From Gracilimonas sp. (lineage in GTDB: Bacteria > Bacteroidota > Rhodothermia > Balneolales > Balneolaceae), in contig NZ_JAEPPI010000001.1 of assembly GCF_017641085.1 (NCBI RefSeq), forward strand, positions 496,001 through 560,000: a stretch of DNA of 64,000 nucleotides. The letters are read 5' to 3'. Positions 43,789 through 52,825 of the stretch are shown here, piece by piece. The position numbers and the translations under genes are program-made. Numbering within the stretch: the stretch's first letter is position 1; every line of letters starts with the position of its first letter. The notes beneath the pieces are model-generated. The model did not search any database. It was not told the origin of the DNA and was given only the letters and a program-made list of their open reading frames with translations.

Positions 43789-46761
43789 ATGTCCATGAGG
43801 AATACTATTCTGCTAATTTTTACACTATCGTTGATTTCTATCAGTGAAATTTCCCAGGCACAGACAACCTTGCTTTCAGATGATTTTGAAGCTGGCAATT
43901 TAAATTCCTGGGTTGATGATTCCACGAATCACTGGGCTGCATCAACAAGTTCACCTATAAATGGTTCGTACTCAATGAAACATGCCTTGAGTAGCGAGGA
44001 GAACGAAAGTTATATTTACAGCTCAATATCCTCCGGAGATTTGTCTACAAAGGTGACAACCTGGCAATTCAATTTAAATAACGGAAGTTGGGATCCATCG
44101 GGTTCAAATTTTTTCGGTGTTGGCATTTTTGGAGATGAAGAGTATGTAATGAGTAGTACTTACAATGGATACGTTGTAGGTATAAATTTTAATGGTATTT
44201 CCGACATCCTGACCCTTTATAAGGTTACTAATGGTTCATATAGTGCAATTATAAGCACTCTATTTGATTGGGGGTCAGGTGATTTAATTGGTATTGAAGT
44301 TGAGAGAAGTAGCTCAGGAATTTGGAGTCTGTCGTATGATACAGACGGCGATTTTGATAATCTAACTTTAGGAGGATTAGCAACTGATACTGATCATACA
44401 ACTTTCTCTTATGTTACTGTCTATTTCGAATATACGAGTACAAGAGCAGGGGAGTTATGGGTCGATGATTTTTCAGTTGAACAGGAACTTGAGAACGCAA
44501 AGGCTGAACCTTCCAGTCATGCAACTTCATTTACGGCCACAGGGTCGATTAAGAGAATTGATTTAAGCTGGACCGATGCTTTAGGAACTACACTGCCGGA
44601 TGGATACTTAGTTAAAGCAAGTGATATGGATAATGTATCAGACCCAACAGACGGGACAGCTGAATCAGATGACTCAGATTTATCAGATGGAGCAGGGGCG
44701 TTGAATGTATTATATGCTGAAGGATCGACTTCTTTCACCGGTTTGGATGAAACGACCACCTACTACTTTAAGATTTATCCTTATACAAATTCAGGTTCGG
44801 ATATTGATTATAAAACAGATGGAACGGTTCCTGAAGATGATGCTACCACTTTAGAAACTCCGGATATTATTTTTAATGAAGTTTTAGCTGATCCGGATGG
44901 TACCAGCGGGGATGCAAACGGGGATGGTATTGTAGATACCGATGATGATGAATTTATAGAATTGGTCAATTATGGGGCTACGGATATAGACATCAGTAAT
45001 TGGGTTTTTTCTGATAACTCTACGGACAGGTACACGTTTCCTTCTTCAACAACACTTAAGGCGTTGCAAGCGGCGGTAATATTCGGAGGAGGAACACCGA
45101 CAGGAGATTTTGGCAATAGCATTGTTGATTCCACATCTTCACTGGGGTTGAATAATACAGGTGAAACGATCACTCTGAAAAATGGATCAGGAATTGAGAT
45201 TATTAGTTTAACATATGGTTCAGAAGCTAACAACGATGAATCAATTACAAGAAGTCCTGATTTAACGGGTAGTTTTGCACAGCACGAAACCGCCGATACA
45301 GATGATGCTTCTTCTTTTTCTCCCGGAACCCGAATTGATGGTACGTATTTTCAGCCTTCTGTGGAAATAACGGGCAATGCTGGGTGGCGTCTGCTTTCCT
45401 TGCCGATTGAAGATGGAACCGTAGCCGATATATCTGACAATACGGCCGTTCAGGGTATTTCAGGTGGTGATAACGCAGGTGCAGATCCAAACTTATTTAT
45501 CAACCCGGCTTATGACGGTTCTGACCAATCGGATTATATCACCCCCACCAATACAACTACTCCATGGGGAGACGGATTGGGTTTTATCCTTTATTTCTTC
45601 GATAACTCCACAAATGGAAGTTCCCCATTACCGATTACCCTGGATGCATTTGGTAATGCCCCTGATGCAGACGTGAATGTAACAATTTCCGATACCTGGA
45701 CGCTTGCCGGGAACCCATTCAACAGTAACCTTTCCATCGATGATATTTCAGGAAATGATAGCGGAAATGGGGTAAATGATGGTTTAACAAGTCCAATTTA
45801 TCTCTATGGTGCCTCGGGATGGGAAACAGTGAATCTTGGTAGCAGTAATGTTATAGGCGACTGGAGTGGGTTCTTCGTTCAAAGGTTTAGCAGCAGTACA
45901 ACTGAATTAACGATCCCAACTGCAGCTGCTACAACCGATGCAGTCAAGTTATCTAAATCAGGATCAGAAGATAATTTCCGGCAGATAAATTTGTTATTGG
46001 AAGCTCCGGGAAATTATTCTGACCGGACAACCAAGCTCTATTTCTCTGATCATTCTTCTGCAAACAAAGATGGATTTGATGGCGGTAAACTTTCACCACT
46101 GGATGGTGCACCTTTTCTGGCATTTGAAAACGATTTTGGGAACGGTAAAGAACTATTGGTTCAGGATGCACGACTCTTAGATCCAACAGAGGAACAACGT
46201 TATGAATTGGTGATTGCCGATGCCGGAATTTCTGGTTCCTATACCCTCAGCTGGCCTGAAATGAAGAACATCCCGGAGGATTGGGAGTTCACGCTGAATG
46301 ACTATGAAACAGGAGAATCGGTTACGATGGCACCGGAAACTTTGTATGAGTTTGAGGTTGAAGCGACTCAAAAACGAAAAGAGACTTCAGCTTCTCATTT
46401 TTCAGCAGCACAGGCTGAAACTGAAGAGGTAAACTCACGATTCTCTATTACGCTGAAAACCAGTACAACTACAAGTACGGAACAAGAGGATGAGCCTCAA
46501 ACTTTTGCTTTAAAACAAAATTATCCGAACCCGTTCAACCCAATTACAACAATTGAATATAGCGTGTCGAAGTCAGTGCCTGTTACTTTAACGGTGTATA
46601 ATGTAATGGGGCAGCAAGTTGCTATTCTTGTTAATGAAACAAAACCGGAGGGTACATACCGGGTGAGTTGGGATGCCGCCGATATGGCAAGTGGGATATA
46701 TCATTATCGCCTGCAGGCCGAAAGCCAGGTGATGATTCGCCAAATGACTCTAATTAAATAA
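43789..46761 (+). CDS. Large secreted type IX cargo protein with lamin-tail domain
   Basis: A 990-aa protein starting at ATG 43789 (a second ATG is two codons on), with a signal peptide ending SQAQ (about 25). Domains in order: a concanavalin-like sandwich (about 28-235), an FN3-like segment (about 240-350; TTYYFKIYPYTNSGSD), a lamin-tail domain (about 360-480; FNEVLADPDGT, DDDEFIELVNYGA), a module B (about 520-720; ITGNAGWRLLSLPIEDG), a module A (about 725-860; FRQINLLLEAPG, LVQDARLLDP, GSYTLSW) and a C-terminal type A sorting domain (about 902-990; QNYPNPFNPITTIEY, GTYRVSWDA). It is exported by Sec, then by type IX secretion. Modules A and B recur in the gene at 47-49 kb. Confidence 0.85.
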   Translation: MSMRNTILLIFTLSLISISEISQAQTTLLSDDFEAGNLNSWVDDSTNHWAASTSSPINGSYSMKHALSSEENESYIYSSISSGDLSTKVTTWQFNLNNGSWDPSGSNFFGVGIFGDEEYVMSSTYNGYVVGINFNGISDILTLYKVTNGSYSAIISTLFDWGSGDLIGIEVERSSSGIWSLSYDTDGDFDNLTLGGLATDTDHTTFSYVTVYFEYTSTRAGELWVDDFSVEQELENAKAEPSSHATSFTATGSIKRIDLSWTDALGTTLPDGYLVKASDMDNVSDPTDGTAESDDSDLSDGAGALNVLYAEGSTSFTGLDETTTYYFKIYPYTNSGSDIDYKTDGTVPEDDATTLETPDIIFNEVLADPDGTSGDANGDGIVDTDDDEFIELVNYGATDIDISNWVFSDNSTDRYTFPSSTTLKALQAAVIFGGGTPTGDFGNSIVDSTSSLGLNNTGETITLKNGSGIEIISLTYGSEANNDESITRSPDLTGSFAQHETADTDDASSFSPGTRIDGTYFQPSVEITGNAGWRLLSLPIEDGTVADISDNTAVQGISGGDNAGADPNLFINPAYDGSDQSDYITPTNTTTPWGDGLGFILYFFDNSTNGSSPLPITLDAFGNAPDADVNVTISDTWTLAGNPFNSNLSIDDISGNDSGNGVNDGLTSPIYLYGASGWETVNLGSSNVIGDWSGFFVQRFSSSTTELTIPTAAATTDAVKLSKSGSEDNFRQINLLLEAPGNYSDRTTKLYFSDHSSANKDGFDGGKLSPLDGAPFLAFENDFGNGKELLVQDARLLDPTEEQRYELVIADAGISGSYTLSWPEMKNIPEDWEFTLNDYETGESVTMAPETLYEFEVEATQKRKETSASHFSAAQAETEEVNSRFSITLKTSTTTSTEQEDEPQTFALKQNYPNPFNPITTIEYSVSKSVPVTLTVYNVMGQQVAILVNETKPEGTYRVSWDAADMASGIYHYRLQAESQVMIRQMTLIK

Positions 46762-46838
46762 ATTATTCATGATGAATTACGGATGTTGATTGCTTCTGAG
46801 CTTCAGCATTTATCGTCTTAAATTCAAAATTTCAGATT

Positions 46839-47042
46839 ATGAAAACCCTCATTTATATCTTCATTACAATTGTTTTTTTACTTGCCTTATCAGTTATTGT
46901 GCATGCTCAGCCCGGTTTACCAGCCAACCCAAGTCAGGCACCAATTGACGGAGGACTTGGCTTATTGGCCGCTGCCGGCGGAGGCTATGCGCTCAAGAAA
47001 TTACGCGATCGCAAAAAGAGGCAAGAGGAATCAGGGTTATAA
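46839..47042 (+). CDS. Small PID-CTERM protein
   Basis: A 67-aa protein that is almost only a signal peptide (MKTLIYIFITIVFLLALSVI, cleaved near VHAQ) followed by PGLPANPSQAPIDGGLG (about 26-42), a second hydrophobic stretch (LLAAAGGGYALKKL) and a basic tail (RDRKKRQ). The APIDGG motif plus hydrophobic helix plus positive tail is the PID-CTERM sorting arrangement of Bacteroidota. It lies between two modular type IX cargo genes and has its own terminator, so it is expressed separately. Its role and processing enzyme are unknown here. Confidence 0.8.
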   Translation: MKTLIYIFITIVFLLALSVIVHAQPGLPANPSQAPIDGGLGLLAAAGGGYALKKLRDRKKRQEESGL

Positions 47043-47069
47043 AAACCGGTTACATTTAATAAAGTCATC

Positions 47070-47098
47070 AGGTGCTCAACATCGGGCACCTTTTTTAT
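47070..47098 (+). terminator. Rho-independent terminator after the PID-CTERM gene
   Basis: GGTGCTC (47071-47077) and GGGCACC (47084-47090) form a 7-bp stem with one G-U pair, a 6-nt loop AACATC and a T-run (47091-47096). It sits 28 bases past the stop. Confidence 0.8.
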
Positions 47099-47112
47099 AT
47101 AAACCAAATTCT

Positions 47113-49050
47113 TTGCCGTTGATCGGTCATCATATACATAGTATCAATCTGCTTTTCTTCTTGATTGGGGTATTTTTCAGTCCGGCAGCGGTTGCTCAAA
47201 GTGAAAGTATCACCTACCGGGAAATCTCACTGAAACTGGTGGCGTCCAACGGAGTCGAAGATGTCAGCAACAAGCTCTACTTTCATGCCAACGGATCGGA
47301 AGGAAAAGATGGATACGATGGTGCAAAGCTGGCTCCGATTTCATCAGCTGATCCCTATTTGTTTTTTCTGCAAGACTTTGGCAGTGGCAGCGAGCGCCTG
47401 GTTCAGGATGCCCGGAATTTATACCCCGATACGGTGCAGGTCTATGACCTGGAAATGGAAGATGCCGGTTTTTCCGGTGAGTTCACGATCAGCTGGGCTG
47501 GCTTTAAAAATATTTCGAGTCTTTGGAAGCTGGATTTTATTGATGAGGATGAAGATACAACCATAATTATGGCAGAAGACTCAAGCTATTCATTTACAAG
47601 CAGCCGGAATTTTAGAATCAGCATTGAGCCCATTGCCTCCCGGGTTGAAATTACCGGCGAGGCCGGGTGGAGGGTGTTGTCTTTTCCGGTGAAGGATGCG
47701 GCGGTAACAGAAATCATGGATGACACGGCTGTTCAGGGAATTGCCGGCGGGGAGAATGAAGCCGCCGATCCAAACATTTACATCAATCCTGCTTCCAACG
47801 GCACGGCGGGGAACGGGTATCTTGTTCCAGAGAATATTTATACCCCATGGGGAGATGGACTGGGATTTATTGCCTACTTTTTTGATAATAACGTGAATGG
47901 AAGTACCGAGCTTCCCCTTATGCTTGACGCTTCCGGCCCCGAACCTTCCTCAGATGTAATTGTGGACGTCAGCAGTTCATTCACCCTTATCGGAAATCCC
48001 TTTATGAGTAACATCAAGCTTGATGACATCGAGGGAAATGGCAGCGGGGGTGTGAATGGTGGATTAAAAAGTCCGCTCTACTTTTATGATTCCAATGGCT
48101 TGAATACGGTTAACTTTGGAACCGAAACGGTTGTAAGCAGTTGGGCCGGCTTTTTTGCCGAAAGAAATGACAGTTCCACAACCCAGATTACCATCCCGAC
48201 TTCAGCAAAAACTTCCGATACGGCAAATGCCTATTACTTCTCGAAAAGTAGAAATAAGACGTTTAGACAAATCGAGCTTCAACTGGAGGAACCAAACGGA
48301 CAGAAAGATATTTCCAATAAGTTGTTTTTCAGTCCGCAATCATCCGATCAGCCGGACGCATTTGACGGAAGTAAAATGATTCCCTTTGATGGAAGCCCGT
48401 ACCTAAGTTTTATCAGAACCCGCAACGACTACCGGTACGATTTGCTGGTGCAGGACGCAAGGGCAATGAATCCCTCTGAACATCAAAAGTATGAACTTGC
48501 AGTTTTTGGTGGCGGAATAAGCGGAACCTATACCTTGCGATGGCATAAATTTTACAACATACCGGAGTATTGGGATTTCACCCTGATTGATTATGAAACC
48601 GGAACTTCGCTGCTAATGGAAGAGGAACAGTCTTACTTCTTTGAGGTAAAGGCCGATGGGAAGAAAAGCTATACAAGCGTACTTAAATCTCCGGTATTTC
48701 CTCCGGCTGTTGTAGAACCATCTCCCCGCTTTGGCATTTTATTGAACACTACGAATTCCGTAAGTACTGAAAAGAAAGACAAGGTTGATCAATTTAGTTT
48801 AGATCAGAATTATCCGAATCCTTTCAACCCGGTAACTCATATTCAATATACACTAAAGGAAGCTGCCCCGGTTTCACTCACGGTATTTAATGTGATGGGA
48901 CAGAAAGTCCATAAATTAGAGGATAGCCCAAAACCAGCCGGCACTTATACTATTTCTTGGAATGCGGATGGAATGGCCGGTGGAATTTACTATTATCGCC
49001 TGAAGGCGGGAGACGAAGTTATCACCCGTAAAATGACACTATTAAAATAG
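47113..49050 (+). CDS. Modular secreted type IX cargo protein (A-B-A architecture)
   Basis: About 645 aa from a TTG at 47113 (TTG at 47119 is the alternative). The longer upstream frame overlaps the PID-CTERM gene and is not used. The signal peptide ends AAVAQ. Domain order is module A (about 35-175; LVQDARNLYP, FTISWAG), module B (about 175-370; ITGEAGWRVLSFPVKDAA, DTAVQGIAGGEN), module A again (about 375-520; LLVQDARAMNP, GTYTLRW) and a type A sorting domain (about 555-645; QNYPNPFNPVTHIQY, GTYTISWNADG). Secreted by type IX. Modules are shared with the 990-aa gene upstream. Function unknown. Confidence 0.8.
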   Translation: MPLIGHHIHSINLLFFLIGVFFSPAAVAQSESITYREISLKLVASNGVEDVSNKLYFHANGSEGKDGYDGAKLAPISSADPYLFFLQDFGSGSERLVQDARNLYPDTVQVYDLEMEDAGFSGEFTISWAGFKNISSLWKLDFIDEDEDTTIIMAEDSSYSFTSSRNFRISIEPIASRVEITGEAGWRVLSFPVKDAAVTEIMDDTAVQGIAGGENEAADPNIYINPASNGTAGNGYLVPENIYTPWGDGLGFIAYFFDNNVNGSTELPLMLDASGPEPSSDVIVDVSSSFTLIGNPFMSNIKLDDIEGNGSGGVNGGLKSPLYFYDSNGLNTVNFGTETVVSSWAGFFAERNDSSTTQITIPTSAKTSDTANAYYFSKSRNKTFRQIELQLEEPNGQKDISNKLFFSPQSSDQPDAFDGSKMIPFDGSPYLSFIRTRNDYRYDLLVQDARAMNPSEHQKYELAVFGGGISGTYTLRWHKFYNIPEYWDFTLIDYETGTSLLMEEEQSYFFEVKADGKKSYTSVLKSPVFPPAVVEPSPRFGILLNTTNSVSTEKKDKVDQFSLDQNYPNPFNPVTHIQYTLKEAAPVSLTVFNVMGQKVHKLEDSPKPAGTYTISWNADGMAGGIYYYRLKAGDEVITRKMTLLK

Positions 49051-49052
49051 GC

Positions 49053-49874
49053 ATGATGAAAATTGCACTAATACAGCAATCCTGTTCTGAGAACAAAGAA
49101 GCGAATCTAAAAAAGGGACTGGATTCGGCCAGGAAAGCAGCCGAGGCTGGTGCCAATGTCATTTGCTTTGCAGAGCTGGCGTTCGAGCCTTTCTATCCTC
49201 AGTTTCAAAATCCGGATAACCCATCGGAATTTGCAGAATCTATCCCCGGGAAGACTACAGATGTCTTTTCAAAACTGGCAAAAGAATTCGGTGTGGTCAT
49301 CATCTTAAATCTGTATGAAAAAGATGGAGCTGCTCTTTTCGACAGCTCACCGGTTATTAATACCGACGGTTCCATTTTGGGAACCACACGCATGGTGCAT
49401 ATCACAGAGTATGCCTGTTTTCATGAGCAGCAGTATTACACCCCGGGGGATAACGGTGCTCCTGTTTATGAAACCCCATTCGGTAAAATCGGCATCGCCA
49501 TTTGTTACGACAGGCATTACCCTGAATATATGCGGGCGCTGGCTTTGGCCGGTGCTGATGTGGTTTTCATACCCCAGGCGGGTTCGGTGGGTGAATGGCC
49601 GGAAGGTTTATATGAAGCCGAAGTCAGAACAGCTGCTTTCCAGAATGGATATTTCGTGGCTTTGTGCAACCGCGTGGGGGAAGAACCAAAACTTACATTT
49701 GCCGGGGAATCATTCGTATGCAATCCCGCGGGTGAGATAATAGCCAGAGCAGGGGAAGGAACTGAAGAGATTTTGTACGCAGAATTGGATCTTGCCGAAG
49801 TGCATAGATCACATGCAAAAAAGCTTTTTCTAAGAGACCGACGTGCGGATCTTTATCGTGATTGGGGCTTTTAA
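49053..49874 (+). CDS. Carbon-nitrogen hydrolase (nitrilase superfamily, N-carbamoylputrescine amidase-like)
   Basis: A 273-aa nitrilase-fold protein. The catalytic glutamate is in CFAELAFEP (about 44), and the nucleophile is in GIAICYDRHYPEY (about Cys150). The loop before it reads TRMVHITEYACFHEQQYY, where the family normally has a K-x-H with the catalytic lysine; the lysine position is occupied by Met. The partner Glu region (EQQYYTPGD) is present. Activity may depend on another residue. It starts 2 bases after the type IX gene stop, suggesting coupling. Substrate unknown. Confidence 0.82.
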   Translation: MMKIALIQQSCSENKEANLKKGLDSARKAAEAGANVICFAELAFEPFYPQFQNPDNPSEFAESIPGKTTDVFSKLAKEFGVVIILNLYEKDGAALFDSSPVINTDGSILGTTRMVHITEYACFHEQQYYTPGDNGAPVYETPFGKIGIAICYDRHYPEYMRALALAGADVVFIPQAGSVGEWPEGLYEAEVRTAAFQNGYFVALCNRVGEEPKLTFAGESFVCNPAGEIIARAGEGTEEILYAELDLAEVHRSHAKKLFLRDRRADLYRDWGF

Positions 49875-49881
49875 ATTCAAT

Positions 49882-49918
49882 CAATATTGAATATTCATGA
49901 TTCAATATTGAATATTGG
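49882..49918. repeat. Inverted and direct repeat of CAATATTGAAT
   Basis: CAATATTGAAT (49882-49892) and ATTCAATATTG (49900-49910) are perfect 11-bp inverted arms with a 7-nt loop. The word CAATATTGAATATT is also directly repeated (49882 and 49903). It lies between the amidase gene and the dCTP deaminase gene. Confidence 0.65.
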
Positions 49919-49963
49919 AACGTGGTCGTTATCTTCAGTCGAAAATAAGCACGCGATTTGAAT

Positions 49964-51178
49964 ATGCCTGAGACTCTGAAAGAAGTTCAGCTTCGTACAA
50001 AAGGAATTTTACCGGTTCAAAAACTCAAGTTACTTCATGCACTTGGGATTATAACATCTGATCCAAACTATCCCATTCAGGATAATCAGTTTCAACCCAA
50101 CTCCATCGATCTTCGTCTTGGTGAGGTTGCATATCGTGTTCGCTGCAGCTTTCTACCCGAAAATGATTCGGTGGAAGAGAAGGTGGAAAAACTGAAAATG
50201 TATGAAGTGCCGATTACAGACGGAGCGGTGCTGGAGCAAAATTGCGTGTACATCATTCCTTTATTGGAAGAACTGAACATGCCCGAATCAAACAACACGA
50301 TTCAAAAGGGACTGTTCAACGGAAATAAAGAAGAGAGTGAAGTCAAGCTGGGTACGGTCGAAAATCTTTCGGCCAAGGCAAACCCCAAAAGCTCCACCGG
50401 CCGGCTGGATGTATTCACGCGGGTCATCACCGATTATTCGCATCGTTTTGAAGAAGTTACCCCCGGCTATCGTGGAAAAATGTACCTGGAAGTGGTCCCT
50501 AAATCATTCTCTATAAAAGTAAAAACCGGGCAAAGGTTGAATCAACTACGCGTTCGGCATGGATTTGAAGTGCTTCCCGATCAGGATTTACTACGGGTGC
50601 ATGCAGCAGATCCACTGCTGTTTGATGAACAAAGAGTGCCTGTTTCCATGGAGAAGATCAAGGTTAAGCAAGGCTTGTTTATGAGTGTTGACCTGAAGGG
50701 GAAGAAGGGCGATATCATTGGGTATAAAGCAAAAAAGCACAATAATTATATCGATCTGGAGAATATCGGGCATTATGAAGTGGAGGAATTTTGGGAGCCG
50801 ATTTATGCCCAGCAGAACGATCAGCTTATCCTTGAACCGGAGGCCTTTTATATTTTTGCATCCAAAGAACGAATTCGGGTTCCGGCTCACCTTGCTTGCG
50901 AAATGATGGCTTATGATACTGGCTCGGGAGAGCTGCGAACACATTATGCAGGATTCTTTGACAGTGGCTTTGGCGGATCGGTGGAAGACCAGGGAGCAAG
51001 GGCAGTGCTTGAAGTTCGCTCACATGATGTCCCGTTTATGATTGAGGATGGTCAGACCATGTTCAGTATGCAGTTTGAGCCTAATGCCGAGAAACCGGAT
51101 TTTGTATATGGCGAGGAAATTGACAGTAATTACCAGGGACAGGATCTCAAGTTAGGTAAGCATTTCAAGCAACCATGA
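49964..51178 (+). CDS. 2'-deoxycytidine 5'-triphosphate deaminase (duplicated Dcd-like)
   Basis: A 404-aa protein from the ATG at 49964 (an in-frame TTG lies two codons upstream). It looks like two Dcd/dUTPase-like halves fused. The N-terminal half has PNSIDLRLGEVAYRV (about 46-60) and TSTGRLDVFTRVITDY; the C-terminal half has FYIFASKERIRVP, MAYDTGSGELRTHYAG and FFDSGFGG, the trimer-fold catalytic region. It deaminates dCTP to dUTP for thymidylate synthesis. Long Dcd proteins of this kind occur in alphaproteobacteria and Bacteroidota. The stop overlaps the next start as ATGA. Confidence 0.85.
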   Translation: MPETLKEVQLRTKGILPVQKLKLLHALGIITSDPNYPIQDNQFQPNSIDLRLGEVAYRVRCSFLPENDSVEEKVEKLKMYEVPITDGAVLEQNCVYIIPLLEELNMPESNNTIQKGLFNGNKEESEVKLGTVENLSAKANPKSSTGRLDVFTRVITDYSHRFEEVTPGYRGKMYLEVVPKSFSIKVKTGQRLNQLRVRHGFEVLPDQDLLRVHAADPLLFDEQRVPVSMEKIKVKQGLFMSVDLKGKKGDIIGYKAKKHNNYIDLENIGHYEVEEFWEPIYAQQNDQLILEPEAFYIFASKERIRVPAHLACEMMAYDTGSGELRTHYAGFFDSGFGGSVEDQGARAVLEVRSHDVPFMIEDGQTMFSMQFEPNAEKPDFVYGEEIDSNYQGQDLKLGKHFKQP

Positions 51179-51402
51179 GCCGATATTTAGTCAACCGATG
51201 TATATGCCACAGCCGGAGCTTCAAAGAAGTAAAAGACCATGCTGAAGAGAACGGTATTACATCCGTAAAAGAACTTCAGGCGGAAGACTTCTGCAGCTGT
51301 GGATGCGGACTCTGCATTCCCTACATCGAGTTGATGTTTGAAACCGGGGATACGGAATTTGAACCCGGCGCATATTACAAGAAGGCTTACAGGGCTGATT
51401 AA
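51175..51402 (+). CDS. BFD-like [2Fe-2S] protein
   Basis: A 75-aa protein with cysteines Cys9 and Cys11 (NRCICHS) and FCSCGCGLC (about 39-47). The cluster-binding loop pattern resembles bacterioferritin-associated ferredoxin-like domains (Fer2_BFD), although the spacing is not strictly canonical. It starts inside the last codons of the dCTP deaminase gene (ATGA), so they are translationally coupled, but a functional link is unclear. Confidence 0.65.
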   Translation: MSRYLVNRCICHSRSFKEVKDHAEENGITSVKELQAEDFCSCGCGLCIPYIELMFETGDTEFEPGAYYKKAYRAD

Positions 51403-51460
51403 CTTGCTTACTCAGTAAACCGGTGTTTCCCGATGTACATTAAGTTTAGTGAACTGAATA

Positions 51461-52156
51461 ATGGATAACGTTTTTTTCGCACACCCTGAACATATATCTG
51501 CTAACCGACTGGAATTGGTTGATCAGGAAGCAGCTCACGCTTCCAAAGTGCTGCGGTTTAATGTAGGAGATGAATTGTACGCTTCTGATGGAAAGGGAAA
51601 TTTGTATAAAGCTCAGGTCTCATCCATCTCCAAGAAATCAGTATTGGCGAATATCCTGGAAACCAATTCGGAACCGGAGCCAACGATCAAAAAAGTGTTG
51701 GTTTTTGGAGCCATAAAGAAAAGAGACCGGCTGGAGTTTGCGGTAGAGAAGGCGGTGGAACTCGGAGCGTGGGAAATATGCATCTTTAATGCAGATCATT
51801 CCGAGCGATCCAGAATAAATGAAGAACGACTGCAATCCATTGTATTAAGTGCCTTCAAACAAAGCAAAAGAAGATGGCTGCCAGAGGTGCATTACCTGAA
51901 TTCCCTGGACGATGTTTTTGATCACTATCTCACCTACCATTCGGTGATGGCTCATGTGGAAGCAGATAATCGCCAAGCTGAGAGCTTAAGTCACGACAAG
52001 AATTTATTGCTTGTGGGCCCAGAAGGGGGCTTCTCAGACAGAGAAGTTGAACTGGCAAAAAAGAAGCATGCTCAAATGATTTCGCTGGGGAAAAACAGGC
52101 TCAGGGCCGAGACGGCTGCACTTACGATGCTCTCACAATTTCTTTTTACAGAATAA
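51461..52156 (+). CDS. rsmE: 16S rRNA (uracil1498-N3)-methyltransferase
   Basis: A 231-aa SPOUT methyltransferase with an N-terminal PUA-like domain (about 1-75) and a C-terminal knot. Motifs are LVGPEGGFSDREVELAKK and SLGKNRLRAETAAL, which form the AdoMet knot, plus EKAVELGAWEI. It methylates U1498 of 16S rRNA in helix 44. The ATG at 51461 is standard. A terminator serving the convergent gene lies directly after it. Confidence 0.93.
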   Translation: MDNVFFAHPEHISANRLELVDQEAAHASKVLRFNVGDELYASDGKGNLYKAQVSSISKKSVLANILETNSEPEPTIKKVLVFGAIKKRDRLEFAVEKAVELGAWEICIFNADHSERSRINEERLQSIVLSAFKQSKRRWLPEVHYLNSLDDVFDHYLTYHSVMAHVEADNRQAESLSHDKNLLLVGPEGGFSDREVELAKKKHAQMISLGKNRLRAETAALTMLSQFLFTE

Positions 52157-52161
52157 AAAAG

Positions 52162-52181
52162 CCCGGCGGCAACCGGGCTCT
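52162..52181 (-). terminator. Bidirectional hairpin, main terminator of the minus gene
   Basis: AGCCCGG (52162-52168) and CCGGGCT (52175-52181) form a 7-bp stem with loop CGGCAA. The minus-strand T-run corresponds to AAAAAA at 52157-52162. It ends the 52209-52760 gene and may help end rsmE. Confidence 0.75.
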
Positions 52182-52208
52182 GTAGCATGAGTAAAGTTAA
52201 ACTCTAAA

Positions 52209-52760
52209 TTATGCTTCGGCCATCATGGTTTCAGGATTCCAGCATTCCTGAGTATTGGTTTCGGCGGCTTCAGCTATTTGCTCAACATCTAATTCATTTG
52301 CAACCACATGGGGCATAACCCGGCTCGTTTCTGTGATAAGAGCAGCTATGGTTGTCAGGCTGGATTTTGTGAACTCAGCTAAATGATCTTCGCCGGCTCC
52401 TAATGCAGCTGTGTGAAGCATAGTGTAGCCGGAGGCAATCATACTGAGTGCGGTGTAATCATCACGCAGCATTTTGGATACCGGATCTTCCCGTTGTGTA
52501 TCCATCAACCCGGCCAGTGAACCTGAAACGGTTGCTAATTTCTTTTTGATGGTTGAAGCTGTGCCATCGTTCAGCAAAGCTTCCATTCCATCGAATTCAT
52601 TTAGCTGTTCCGTCAATGCCACATCTATATCGTGTAGTAAATCCACGGCTTTGGTGTGATCTACTTTGCTGGAGCTTTTCTGAGTTTTAATTACTTTTTG
52701 TGTGTGTTTTAATAATGCGTAAAGGTCGGTTGTATAATCTTGAAGCTTTTCTGTTTCCAT
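52209..52760 (-). CDS. Helical-bundle protein, ferritin-like (YciF/DUF892-like) candidate
   Basis: A 183-aa, entirely helical protein: helix 1 LQDYTTDLYALLKHTQKV (about 5-22), then segments AVDLLHDIDVALTEQLNE and GYTMLHTAALGAGEDHLAEF with heptad-like spacing. LLHDID and LHTAALGAGEDHLAE recall DUF892/YciF stress proteins, which are diiron-like four-helix bundles, but the ExxH metal set is not obvious. Function unknown; stress-related by resemblance only. Single gene. Confidence 0.5.
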   Translation of the reverse strand: METEKLQDYTTDLYALLKHTQKVIKTQKSSSKVDHTKAVDLLHDIDVALTEQLNEFDGMEALLNDGTASTIKKKLATVSGSLAGLMDTQREDPVSKMLRDDYTALSMIASGYTMLHTAALGAGEDHLAEFTKSSLTTIAALITETSRVMPHVVANELDVEQIAEAAETNTQECWNPETMMAEA

Positions 52761-52825
52761 AATAATATCTGAATTTTCTGTGGATTAAATTCACTTATTA
52801 AAATGGATGTGAGGGAGCTATCGTT

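Noticed and set aside
46870-47112. Longer N-terminus for the 47-49 kb type IX gene
   Set aside because: This frame runs through the PID-CTERM gene and its terminator and lacks a signal peptide at the start. The TTG at 47113 gives a proper signal peptide.
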